From Polydactylus sextarius (lineage: Eukaryota > Chordata > Actinopteri > Polynemidae): a stretch of 64,000 nt of DNA. Position numbers and translations under genes: made by a program. Shown piece by piece: positions 1-9,822 of this stretch (position 1 is its first letter; each line of letters opens with the position of its first letter). Under the pieces are notes generated by a model. The model was not told where the DNA came from, did no database searches, and was given only the letters and a program-made list of their open reading frames with translations. The stretch is taken from NCBI GenBank assembly GCA_016801845.1, contig CM028926.1, positions 6,546,501 through 6,610,500 on the forward strand, in the 5' to 3' direction.

Positions 1-44
1 AATTGTTACTGGGCATTTACACTCAATTGATCTTCCTGTTTCCA

Positions 45-59
45 CCAGCAGATGGCGCC
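45..59 (+). promoter_or_regulatory. CTCF-like binding motif upstream of diablo
   Basis: The 15 bases CCAGCAGATGGCGCC fit the vertebrate CTCF consensus CCASYAGRKGGCRSY at every position. The site lies 57 bp before the diablo start codon, in the proximal promoter or 5' UTR. The match is seen directly; occupancy is inferred. Confidence 0.55.
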
Positions 60-115
60 AAGTTCCAGGAGGAACCTTCTGTCAGTGACGGGAACGTTTT
101 CTGTGTCGGACCAAC

Positions 116-159
116 ATGGCCGCGCTCAGGAGGGGGGCAGCCCACCTCAGTTTCTTCAG
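116..159 (+). CDS. diablo: diablo coding exon 1 (start of import sequence)
   Basis: Encodes residues 1-14 (MAALRRGAAHLSFF) plus two bases of codon 15. It is basic and lacks acidic residues, as expected for a mitochondrial presequence. The donor is AG|GTATGA. Confidence 0.88.
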
Positions 160-2818
160 GTATGATGTTTATCACAGCTGTAAAACTTTGTTCAAGAAAA
201 ATTCATCACTTGATATTTACAAGTTTCATTAAACTAACCAGGTCTTTAAAATAACGACGTTTAATGTGAGAAAAACACGGTTGTGTGTTTGACAGCGGCG
301 CTAACAAAGACAACAGGAAATTGAACAGTCATACCTTAAAACCCTTGTCGACGTCTAAATGTTATTAAATTGTTGAGTTTTATAAATTATGTTAAGGTCT
401 CAGTCTTCATATAGTGTCAGCATATCAAAAGTGTCTTACATTTTATATTGTAGCCTGCGATTTATAGTGTGATCTCCTTGTTTTAGTGAATTATTTCCTA
501 TATAGTTGTAGAGTCAAAGAAATAAAACAAGACTATTGGAAATAACTTGGTATTTTATTAGAAAGGAAAGATAAATAAAACCATAAATACTGGTCTAATT
601 ACTGGAGATGTAAGCTGTGTGAACAACTTTGTAGACTGTAAACAAATAAATAAGACATGTTATAATACAGCCCTCTTATTCTCATTATCTTATTAGAGTA
701 ATTCTAACTTTAATTACTATATTAAACATTTAAGAATAGCTGTCTGACAGTGTATGTTATATTTAATTGTCTGTGGATGTCAGAATTAAATGATACAGTG
801 AGGTATGATAATAAATCCTTGTATGAGGATCATAATGTGATGATGTAATAACATATGAGGCTGCTGTCGCTCTGTAGAGACAAAACTAAACAGTATTTAT
901 TTAAAGATGTGAAACATGATTTGTTTCTTCTTTCTACTAAAAAGTTATATTGTGAAGTGTTACCCAGAACTTAAATGTAACTGAATGACTGGATTTACAT
1001 GTACACAACTGCTTTAAACTGAATCTGGTTCTTTGTTTTGTCCAGTCGTTCTGCTCGTTTCCTGTTCAGGAAACCTGTGGTGCTTAAAGCAGGAAAATGG
1101 ACTAATGTTCTGTACAAAGGTATAGCATCTTTAACTGTCGGTGGTGTCGGCGGGCTGTGTGCTGTACCTTTCAAACAAGTGAGTCTGTCACCTGCATAAG
1201 TAGTAGGTTAAGCTAAGTTAAGTGCACAAAACTACCTTTTATCAAGTAGTACCAGTCATTAATTTATTCCTTAAATGTTATGCCTGAAAACACAGTAAAA
1301 ATATTCTAATCTTCTCATTCTGTCCCATGTTTTCTTCTGTGTCTGATGTAGGTTGATAACTTTTCTCATGACTCCCTGATCAAACGAGCAGCTTCTCTGG
1401 CAACGGACAGTTCAAACACTTTTCTCTCTCAGACCACGTTGGCTCTCATAGATGTCATCACTGAGTACTCTAAAGTAAGTCTTGACCTTGTAGTAAATTT
1501 AATAGGATACAATACATTTTATTTGTCCCACAAGGGAAAATGTATCTGTTTGACAGGATAAAAACCATGAAAATAGATTAACAGAAAATAAAAAAAAAGT
1601 CAACAGAAAATAAATGAATAGTTTGTGGTCTCATTTCCAAATCATTACATCCATGTTATATATGTAAACATATTCCTCTGTTTATCTTGAAATAGGCAGA
1701 TCAGGACGTGGGGTGAACTTGATATACCTGTATTTTTTTCTAGTTACACAAATAATCTTCCATTTTGTCTGGATTGTTTCTTGGTCAAAAAGTTCACATT
1801 CCTGAAAACCCTCTGTCCTGTCTGTGTCCGTAGTCTGTCTTTGTTTTGAAATATAAACTGTCTGTGTCTCGTCTCTGTTTGTTAACAGGCTGTGCACACA
1901 CTCATTGCTCTCCAAAGACGATATCTGGAATCACTGGGAAAACTGAGCCCAGCGGAGGAGGATTCAGTGTGGCAGGTGATCATCGGCCAGCGTGCTCAGG
2001 TTAGTTTATGTTTTGTTGAAAATAAATCTGTCAGACAGTTTTCTCTCTCTGTCTCTCTCTTATTGATAGCCATGCTGTAAATATGACAGCGAGCTTATAA
2101 AGCTCACTCCAACAAAAATTGTTAAAGCTATTTGTGCCTGACTCATGTTTTATAATTCTCTCTCCCCTGACAGATTAATGACAGACAAGAAGAATGCAAG
2201 CATTTCGAGTCGACCTGGGTCAGTGCAGTCAAACTGTGCGAAACGGCAGCCGAGGCGGCGTACGTATCAGGTGTGTAGGAAAAAGTTTGCGTGTCATTGT
2301 GTTTAAGTGAATGTTTGGGATGTTGCGTTGGCAGTGTCGAGGCAGGTCTTTACGGGGCTGTTATTATGGTGAATATGTGTTAAGCTGTGAATCATCTTCA
2401 CGAGGCTTTGTACATTATTGTTTGTGCCCGGTGCCATTCAGCTGCTGTCAGTGTTACACTTTGGACACAGCACAGATCACTCAGCAGGGCTTTCTCTAAG
2501 ACAAAACGGAGATGATGGACAGGAGTGCCTTCTTAATGACCACACCTAATGTCTGAACTTGAGGTGGTTCTATTGTCAACCTTTGAACCTTTTGTTTTGG
2601 ATCTCTGTGTGTTTCCAGGAGCTGAACATGCGTCCGTCATGGTGAGGACAAACATTCAGTTGGCCCTGTCACAGGTGGAAGAGGCACGGAAACTGTCGGA
2701 GGACGCGGATAAGAAGTTGGCCGAGGCTAAAGTAATGGAGGTTGAGAGGATGGCACAATACGCTGCCTCACAGAATAATGAGGAAGAAGTGCCTGAGGCG
2801 TATCTGAGAGAGGATTGA
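116..2818 (+). CDS. diablo: Diablo (Smac), IAP-binding mitochondrial protein, six exons, 235 aa
   Basis: Pro-apoptotic factor of the mitochondrial intermembrane space. On release to the cytosol it binds BIR domains of inhibitor-of-apoptosis proteins and frees caspases. Coding exons are 116-159, 1046-1178, 1352-1474, 1889-1999, 2174-2270 and 2619-2818; they sum to 708 nt with intact GT/AG sites and one frame, giving 235 aa against 239 in human. Residues 1-53 are an arginine-rich import sequence with no acidic residue. AVPF at 54-57 matches human AVPI and would be the new N-terminus after processing. The rest is the three-helix-bundle dimer fold with family motifs such as TFLSQTT, LLGK-like SLGK, EEDSVWQVIIG, TAAEAAY and the C-terminal EAYLRED. 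The start is the first ATG of the import sequence (MAALRRGAAHL), in context aacATGg. The gene is complete and looks functional. A teleost a/b paralogue assignment cannot be made from sequence alone. Confidence 0.95.
1046..1178 (+). CDS. diablo: diablo coding exon 2 (import sequence and IAP-binding motif)
   Basis: Encodes residues 15-59. It carries the hydrophobic glycine-rich stretch before the processing site (ASLTVGGVGGLC) and the IAP-binding motif AVPF at 54-57. The acceptor is TTGTCCAG and the donor CAA|GTGAGT, ending in phase 0. Confidence 0.93.
1352..1474 (+). CDS. diablo: diablo coding exon 3 (helix 1)
   Basis: Encodes residues 60-100 and is 123 nt, phase 0 on both sides. It contains the family signature RAASLATDSSNTFLSQTT and ends at ITEYSK. 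The donor is AAA|GTAAGT. Confidence 0.94.
1889..1999 (+). CDS. diablo: diablo coding exon 4 (helix 1-2)
   Basis: Encodes residues 101-137, phase 0 on both sides, beginning AVHTLIALQRRYLESLG and including EEDSVWQVIIGQRAQ. Human DIABLO has the closely similar EEDEVWQVIIG at this place. Confidence 0.95.
2174..2270 (+). CDS. diablo: diablo coding exon 5 (helix 2)
   Basis: Encodes residues 138-169 and the first base of codon 170. It contains ETAAEAAYVSG, matching human EMAAEAAYQTG. The donor is TCAG|GTGTGT. It is preceded by a pyrimidine-rich acceptor ending CTGACAG. Confidence 0.93.
2619..2818 (+). CDS. diablo: diablo last coding exon (helix 3, stop)
   Basis: Encodes the end of codon 170 through residue 235 and the TGA stop. 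It forms a heptad-rich helix with SQVEEARKLSEDADKKLAEA and ends EAYLRED, identical to the human terminus. It is preceded by the acceptor TGTTTCCAG. Confidence 0.95.
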
Positions 2819-2834
2819 AAAATCCAAGGAAAGA

Positions 2835-2840
2835 AATAAA
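2835..2840 (+). terminator. diablo: diablo poly(A) signal, first copy
   Basis: AATAAA lies 17 nt after the diablo stop codon. It is part of the left copy of an 8-bp target-site duplication (see 2843-2887). Further AATAAA hexamers are at 2888-2893 and 3157-3162. Which one is used cannot be told from sequence. Confidence 0.5.
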
Positions 2841-2842
2841 AT

Positions 2843-2887
2843 TAGGGCTCTTTAAGTGTTATTAGCGCGTTAAATTCGACAGCCCTA
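2843..2887. mobile_element. Tiny hAT-like MITE remnant in the diablo 3' UTR
   Basis: This 45-bp segment starts TAGGGCT and ends AGCCCTA, a 7-bp terminal inverted repeat. It is flanked on both sides by the perfect 8-bp repeat AATAAAAT (2835-2842 and 2888-2895). Eight-bp target duplications are the hallmark of hAT-superfamily insertions. The inner part resembles, from memory, the GCGCGTTAAATT...GACAGCCCTA end of a widespread fish repeat. It is far too short to encode anything and is probably an internal-deletion product. Confidence 0.65.
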
Positions 2888-2893
2888 AATAAA
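2888..2893 (+). terminator. diablo: diablo poly(A) signal, duplicated copy
   Basis: A second AATAAA created as the right half of the target-site duplication of the 45-bp insertion. It lies 70 nt after the stop codon. Confidence 0.45.
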
Positions 2894-3156
2894 ATAGATT
2901 GATACAAATCTAAGTAATAATGACTCTTCTCATGTCTACATGTTATCTTTCATTAAGAGTCAATATATGACTCTCAAATTTGCTGAAAAGCTGAAAATGT
3001 GAATCGTACACAATGAGGACAAAGATAAAATATTGGGTTTAATAATCAGCATAGATGATTATTATTATTATTATATTTTCTTTCCACTGACCAGTGTGTT
3101 GAGATATGACCAGCATCAGATTTTTGTGTTCTGTGTAATTTGTTAGATTTAATTGT

Positions 3157-3162
3157 AATAAA
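3157..3162 (+). terminator. diablo: Candidate distal diablo poly(A) signal
   Basis: AATAAAG sits 339 nt after the diablo stop. A T-rich and GT-containing stretch follows at 3186-3245, consistent with a downstream element. It would give a 3' UTR of about 360 nt. Confidence 0.4.
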
Positions 3163-3280
3163 GACTCAGTATAAAAACACAAAAGATTTTTTTTTAAGGT
3201 TTGTCACTTGCACAATTTTGTCACTTGTGCACTCTGTCTCAGGTTTGCTATTGTAGAAAATAGATAAAGGTAAATAAAAT

Positions 3281-3320
3281 GGGATATTGCATTAAAGAAC
3301 GGGATATTGCATTAAAGTGT
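3281..3320 (+). repeat. 20-bp tandem duplication
   Basis: GGGATATTGCATTAAAGAAC is followed at once by a near-identical 20-mer (18 of 20 positions; the last bases differ). It is a simple local duplication of no evident function. Confidence 0.7.
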
Positions 3321-4599
3321 TGAATGCTCTAGAGACATTAAAATAAATGAGTGTTTTAAATAAATGACCAATGCTTTAAAAAGTGTTCATGGTGTTGGAA
3401 CATTTTTGGTCTTATAAATACACATTTGATCGATTTAAGTGTTAAGTGGATAAGATTCAGCTTTGTGTTTCAGGTGTTTTTGTTCTTTTGTGACGGCATT
3501 GATCCAAATGGCTGAAAAACATTTAACCAGCGCTAAAAATGGAAGGAAAAACAATGTATCCGCTCGGTGTAGCTGCCAAAGGACGGGAGTTCTCTGAAAC
3601 CCACATTCACCAGATTTGTTCTGACTTAATTGTTGGTGTGAACCAATGTCACACATGTGAGATGTCCGAGCCAGCTGCGTGAACACAATGTCTCCTTGTG
3701 GTCGTTAAAATATTCTGTTTGCTAAAATGACGGAGCCACTTCATAAACATTATAAACCCCAGAGACACCACATGAGCGGATGAGTAAAGCATTTCTTGTA
3801 TTTTACTATGAAGGTTTATTGGAATTTATTGAATTTCCTACTGATTCCCGCTGGCGTGTTCCTTGGAGAACATCGTCTTTAAAGGCTGTGTTTCTTTATG
3901 TGTTATTGTGTCTCTATTTTTCACTCAACTGCTCCACCTTCACTGCAAATTACCCATGTCCTGACTCTCTCCTGTGGAGCTTTTAGGCCGTTTCTCAACT
4001 CTGCGCTGTCATCACTTCATCTACTGCGTCGTCTCTTTCCACACTGTCACAGAACAAAAAACAAACCGGCTCTACTTGTGGTTAACATTAAACAACTCAG
4101 ACTTCTTAAAAGGGAAAATAAGAATAATTTTATAACTGGATAGTTTTATATCTAGGATACAAATTAAAAAATGATTTGTGCTTTCGGTTTGAGACTAATG
4201 TGCAGGAAAGTGGTGAAACATAAATCAGGTGAATATATACTGATCTCATTTGCATGTAGACAAAGTCTCATATGCTGCAGCTTATTTTCACTCACACACA
4301 TTTATTCTGCTGAGAGTGAACTAAGCGTTGACCCTATATATATCTGACTTTTCTGCACACTTAATGATATGCTCACAATTTCAGGCATCCTTATGGACAT
4401 TAAAATTAATTAATTATCTGCTCATACTGGTCACAGATCCTGTCTTAACATGCTTCTGGTGCAACTTATAGGTGACAAAATTCACAACCTTCATTCTGTG
4501 TAAAACATATTTGACAGGTCCCCGATTTGTCTCAACTCAGAAGAACTTTTTGAATATGTTTCCATTTTTACAGGCAAATTATGAACCTATCCTTTCAAT

Positions 4600-4614
4600 C
4601 CAGCAGGTGGCGAT
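4600..4614 (+). promoter_or_regulatory. CTCF-like motif between diablo and nectin3
   Basis: CCAGCAGGTGGCGAT fits 14 of 15 positions of CCASYAGRKGGCRSY and includes the complete strong core CCAGCAGGTGGCG. It has the same orientation as the site at 45-59. Confidence 0.45.
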
Positions 4615-7600
4615 CTACATCTGTTGTAACACATGTTTGTGTCACATTCCATCAGTTAGATGCATTGCGTCTGCGGCTTCATTTCTAGTCAATTGAAATG
4701 AATTTATTGGAGTCATGATTTCGTATAGTCCTTGTGGGAACCACAGATTGTACCGCACTCCCTGATGTGGTGCATATACCTGGTGCATGGTTATGGATAT
4801 TTTTTTCAAGAAGTATTTTGCCTCTAAACTAGCATGTACACACAATCTAGGGAACAGAATGACTGTGCATGAATTTTAATGAGTTCGAACTCCAAATACT
4901 ATAATTAATTTCCGTCACCCTCTCTTCCTACTTATGTGCATATTTTCATAGGATAACAAACGTTGTGAAAAGTTAAATTGCACCTTTAAATATAACCTGC
5001 ACATTTATTACCAGCTGTACTCTGTATACTGTAAAAAAAAAAAAGCCTTATCCCTCTGTAAGGTGAATATGTTCTGTAACAGGTACACTCTTTTAATTGT
5101 CTTCACGTATACCTTCCAAAGGTCAGTGTATACTGCAGAAGGTCATTTCACAGGGAGCTCATTATGGGGGAAAACCTGTGCGGAGCTGCAAGCACAAGCG
5201 TGTAGCGTCAGCAGTGAGATGACCTCTCCTCGCTTTAGATGGTCAAGCCTTTGGCAGGGGATGGGACCGTGAGTGTGGCTACAGAGGGAGGAGAAGGGGG
5301 GAGGTGGTGGAGAGGGGGGTTGGGGGTTGGAAGGTTTGAGGTGTGTAAGGGACTGGTTCACCAATGTGACTGGTGAGGAATGTTGTGTTTAACAAAGGCT
5401 GTTTTCACAGACTGTAAAACCAAATGTCCCAGACAGTCAGAGTGGATGTGCACCCACTGGTCACAGGAGAGGTGGTGCCAGTGCAGCTTCGCCTGCCTGG
5501 AAGAAAATGTAATAATGCTTACTGAGAAGTATTTTTGCAGAGTAAAAACCCAAATGAGGTTACCACATTTACAAAGGTCATGGGCTATAAATGCTCATAA
5601 ACTATTTAGTGCTACTAAGGGGGTTTGGGCATTTATGCAGTGTGAGTTAAGCCAGTGGTATGAAATAAGCCTCGCTGCAACTATTTCACCCAAATTGGTG
5701 ATATCATTAACATATGAAATGTTTTTGTGGAGGAAAATAAGATATGATTCATCATTTTATAGACACGTACCTCCTCATTGCAGTGACTTTACAGTTCCAA
5801 TGCAAAGTGGCCCAGAAGGGAGATTGATTGGTGAAAAGGGCAGCACTTTCACCTGGGGATTTATAGCTCTTTGAGGATATAAATAAACCGCCAGCGGGTA
5901 TAAAGGCAGGGGGCATGGTGTGGTGACACATCATGGGTCATACTTTAATCACAGTGAAGCTTGAGCTGTGGCGCTGGAAGAGAGCGGGTTAAATGTTGCA
6001 GGAGATAGAGGTTCCCAACAGAGTTCACTTCCACTGATGAGGGCTCCCGACCACGGGAACATCACTGCAGAATGAAAAGTGCAGCTCAACATGAGGAAAC
6101 AACAGTAAAACAAGCATTTTTGTGCTTTACTTATCTTCAGTGAACAAATATGATGTATGCCTCAAACTGCTGAGGGAGCAAGTTTATCAGTTCAAGCTAC
6201 GGTGTGTGATAATAACACTAGGCTGCACACACAACCCTGGATTCCTGAGTATGTAAAAGCTGTAATTATCTCAACAAAAAGAACAATACAGGAGACTATT
6301 TCATTACCACTTTGTTTTAGGATGGAGTAGTCATGTCATTTGTGCCTGAGCTAAAGCTGAATTTGGCAAGAACACACTTCACTTTTCTCAGAAATTACTT
6401 AAGTGTTTTTTTTTTTCATGTGACTTCTTTGTCCCTTAAGATGATGATCTCTTGAGATTTGTATTTACTTTCACATTCATTTCCTCCTTTTCCCCCACAA
6501 ATATAGAACAATTTTATTTCAGTGGCTAAATATTAGCTACTGACTACATGTCTCAGTGATCTACTGACTGTCACTGACTTATCACCATCAGATTAGTACG
6601 CTATTTTTCCCCCCAAACACTAATTCCTCATTAGTGGTGTAAAAATGTTAGTGTTACAGTGTGTTAATGTGCTAAATGGACTGTAGTAAAGGTGACAATC
6701 TTTATATTTCTAAATTATCATTTCATTAAGGTGGTTAAATGGTGAGTGTAGCCGTGGCCTCTGTCGTTGCAAAGAACGCTTACTCGATACAAAACTGTGA
6801 TATCCATACTGTGACTGATTGATTGAATCTGTTACAGACTCCAAGAGCCCTTACAAATGTGTCAAATGAAAACAAGATTTATATCAGCTTACAGTTTGAA
6901 AGCTGCGTATGAAAACTTGATCGATAGTGTGTAACTACTAGCTTGCAAGTCTGATCTCCACAACACCCATAGGACCTGCCAAAACAGATAAAGGCACAGT
7001 GTGTTGAGCTAGACAATGAATCTTTATCTGTTCAGCCACCGCTGTGAAGAAGATAATCACACTTAGAGAGTAAATGGTTATTTGTACAATTGCTGGTTTC
7101 AGCAGTTGAAGTCTAGCAACAGCAGTTTTCACAAGAGTGCCTTGGGAAGATGAAGACTTCCCCCACTGAGCGAAAAGTTTCATTTTTGTTTCATTCTCTG
7201 GAAGTAAAGAGAAAATAAAACAACTTTTCTGTACTCCTATCCAGTCATACCCAGGGTCAGATTAATCCCCCGGGAGCACTGACTCACTGTTTAATCCCCT
7301 CCAACTTTTTGTGTATTTTTTATTAGTGAGAAATCAGTCATCATTTCTGTTGTAACTTTATTAAGCATGTTTTTTTCAGACAATAAAATGACATAAAGGC
7401 TGTAACAAATGAAATAATAAATACTTTGAAACTAGATTTGATTTCATTTGACAAGAGGGGCCCCAAATCAAGATTATATAACAATGAAGGTGTCAGTTCA
7501 AGGCCTTAATCATTTTAGTTTGCCTTGTCCTTTAATGTTGCAAACACCATTATCAAACAATTAATCAGATTTACCAAAAGTAATTGGTTCATATGGTGAG

Positions 7601-7852
7601 CCGGGAGCCTCAGGGCCCCCTGAGGTTTTGGGGGCCTTAAGACAGCTGCTCTTTTAGTCCAGCTGTTAATTCCACCTTGATCCTATCCCACAGCAAATGT
7701 CAGTGTTTTTAAAAAGTGTCATGAATAAAGGACTAGAGGCAAATGCAAAACCTGTTTCATTTAGTCTTGATATAAGAATGTTTTTAACTCCCTTTGAAAC
7801 CAACACGGCTGTTGCCACCAAAACTGCGTCGTGTAGTTAAGATTACACAAAG

Positions 7853-8560
7853 ATGAACAAAATGACCACAGTCGCCTACAAAAACACTTAACTACCACAG
7901 AAAAACATAACACAGCCAATAGGAGACACTGAACTACCACAGAGAGATAAAACCGTCACACAGACACACAAAATGACCACAAGGAGACATGATATTTCTA
8001 GACACATAAGATAGAAGATAGCCAAACTACCATACAGACATAGAACAGTCTTGCAGTATGATCATAAAGACATATGAGACTAGAAACACTCTAAGAATCA
8101 GTAGCAATAGATACAAATGACAGAAAAGTGACTCAAAATGGCCACAGAGGAAGAAAACAACCACAAAGTGACGTAAAACATCTACAAAAAAGACCACAGG
8201 GAGACATAAAATGGTGTCAGAGACATTAAACTACCAGAGACATAAAACAACCATAGAAAGAGACTAAACTACCAAAGAGACGTAAAGCAACCTCACAGAA
8301 TGACCACAAAGAGACACAAACAACCACAGAAATAACAAAGCAGCCACAGAGACACTAAACTACCAGAGAGAGACATGAAACAATCACACATAAACACAAA
8401 ACGACCACAAAAAGACAAAAAGCGGACACAAAAGACTAAAATAACTATAGGCTCCAAGTGCAAATGGAAAAAAATAGTAACAATACACAGGAATAGACAC
8501 CACAATGATGATGGCAAAAGACACAAAATTACCACAGAGACACAAAAGACAAAAATGACT
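7853..8560 (+). repeat. Degenerate T-poor tandem repeat (about 20-bp unit)
   Basis: Roughly 700 bp built from drifting variants of a unit like ACCACAGAGACATAAAACA, repeated dozens of times with a period near 20 bp. The + strand is rich in A and C and very poor in T. This keeps long frames open on both strands, but the encoded chains are low-complexity. It ends about 600 bp before nectin3 exon 1. Similar minisatellite-like tracts are common in fish genomes. Confidence 0.8.
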
Positions 8561-8904
8561 ATAAACATGCAGATAAACTTTACTGATTACACGAACTTAA
8601 CTGGTTGCAACCAATATTGCTTTGTAAAGGTGTGTAGTTTCATAGGGAGCAGACAAAGTTAAATCAAACTCCATAAAACTGAACGAATAAAAATGAATTA
8701 TGAAGGTAAAATTGAGTTAACAGAGTTAATATTCCACAGACTTTAGTAATTTTCTTTCCAAGTTTAGAGATGAAAAGACGTGGCAAATTCCTGCTTCTTC
8801 ACTTATGCAAATAGATTTTACCAACTGTGATAACAGTGTTTGAGAGTATTTTTTTTCATGTTGACACGAAAAGAACAAAGAAAAAAAAATCAGTAGGAAC
8901 TGAT

Positions 8905-9150
8905 AAAATCGTATGGGGATAATTGGGGCTCGTGTGCGTGACAGCATGCGTGCAAGCGTGCGCAGTGAACTCGTGTTTGTGCTTTGTGTTCGTAGTTGTC
9001 CTGCAGAAGTGGTACAGCCCACGCGGATCGGTCGCTATGGAGAGAAGCTCCGAGAGAGCGTGAGCCAAAGCAGAGCGAGCAGGAGGAGGAGGACGGAGCA
9101 CGAGAGCAAAGAGCAAAGAGAGCGCAGCAGAGCGCACAGACACATGAATC
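8905..9150 (+). promoter_or_regulatory. nectin3: nectin3 promoter / 5' UTR region
   Basis: A locally GC- and CpG-rich block (for example GCGTGCGCAG near 8953 and CACGCGGATCGG near 9018) inside AT-rich DNA, directly before the signal-peptide exon. It contains AGGAGGAGGAGG-type purine stretches near 9080. No clear TATA box is visible. Short upstream ATGs at 8913, 9036 and 9143 are out of frame with, or stop before, the main start. TSS position is not determinable here. Confidence 0.5.
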
Positions 9151-9241
9151 ATGGAGAAAACATCAGCACTCAGAGGGACTTTTTCATCCAGCGGACTGCG
9201 ACGACTTTTAACATCACTTCTCACCTTATACGGACTTACCT
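9151..9241 (+). CDS. nectin3: nectin3 exon 1 (signal peptide)
   Basis: Encodes residues 1-30 (core LRRLLTSLLTLYGLT) plus one base. The preceding basic residues and hydrophobic core fit a secretory signal. The donor is CCT|GTGAGT. It lies at the end of the CpG-rich block, as first exons of nectin genes do. Homology is weak, as usual for signal peptides; placement rests on frame, phase 1 and Kozak context. Confidence 0.8.
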
Positions 9242-9788
9242 GTGAGTTAACAGCTTCTTTGTCTTTTTTTTTTGTTGTTGTTTTTTTCCTCGTGCCACTT
9301 TTTTGTATGTGAAGAAGTTGGCGTGGAGCTGGTCCGAGTGTCTAACCGTTAGACAGCGAGTCATGAACCGCAAGAGAGAAAAAAAAACCTCGACCAGTCC
9401 TCGTGTTGAAGTGGACTGTCTTTTTTTCCGTTCAAAGCCTGTTAGCTTTATTTAAGCTAACGGTTCTTGTCTGTGGACAGTAAGTCTTAACATTACGTCG
9501 GTAGGAAAGTAGCTGTTTCTGGCGTCAGTTCACCGTTAGCTAAACCTCATTCGAACGCTACTCCGTTTCTAACGATAGTTAACGTTAACTTATTCCGCTA
9601 ATTACACACAAGCTAACGCAATTAATCGTTTAAGCTATCGTAAATGAATCCAAACGGGACCGGAGACAACTTTATGCGCAGTATTTGGCTGATAATTATG
9701 TGCACATTTTCTAGCTAGTGTTACTTCCAGTATGGGAAAATATATACTTCCAGTATGTCACATCATGACTTAGCTAACGTTTCTTAAG

Positions 9789-9822
<34 letters not shown>

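Larger units (their letters stand above)
2896..7852. other. Intergenic DNA between diablo and nectin3
   Basis: About 5 kb of AT-rich DNA after the diablo 3' end. I see no exon with homology to a known protein. It holds a possible distal diablo poly(A) signal, a CTCF-like site at 4600, and an 18-bp near-perfect palindrome at 7608-7625 (CCTCAGGG-CC-CCCTGAGG). It also contains an isolated 164-codon open frame at 5380-5874 with no recognisable domain, judged non-coding. Confidence 0.6.

Noticed and set aside
31..254. Open frame across the diablo first exon (MLLGIYTQL...)
   Set aside because: It reads a different frame through the promoter and donor site; the diablo frame with MAALRR is supported by splicing and homology.
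5380..5874. 164-codon open frame between diablo and nectin3
   Set aside because: The longest frame outside the genes, but it has no recognisable domain, no signal or membrane segment, ordinary intergenic composition and no splice context. Chance is the simplest reading.
8293..8662. Overlapping hydrophobic (minus) and basic (plus) frames
   Set aside because: Both come from the T-poor tandem repeat, whose skewed composition avoids stops on both strands.
8913..9245. 110-codon frame over nectin3 exon 1 and the opposite-strand 122-codon frame
   Set aside because: Shadows of the CpG-rich first-exon region; neither resembles a signal peptide nor joins in phase to the IgV exon.
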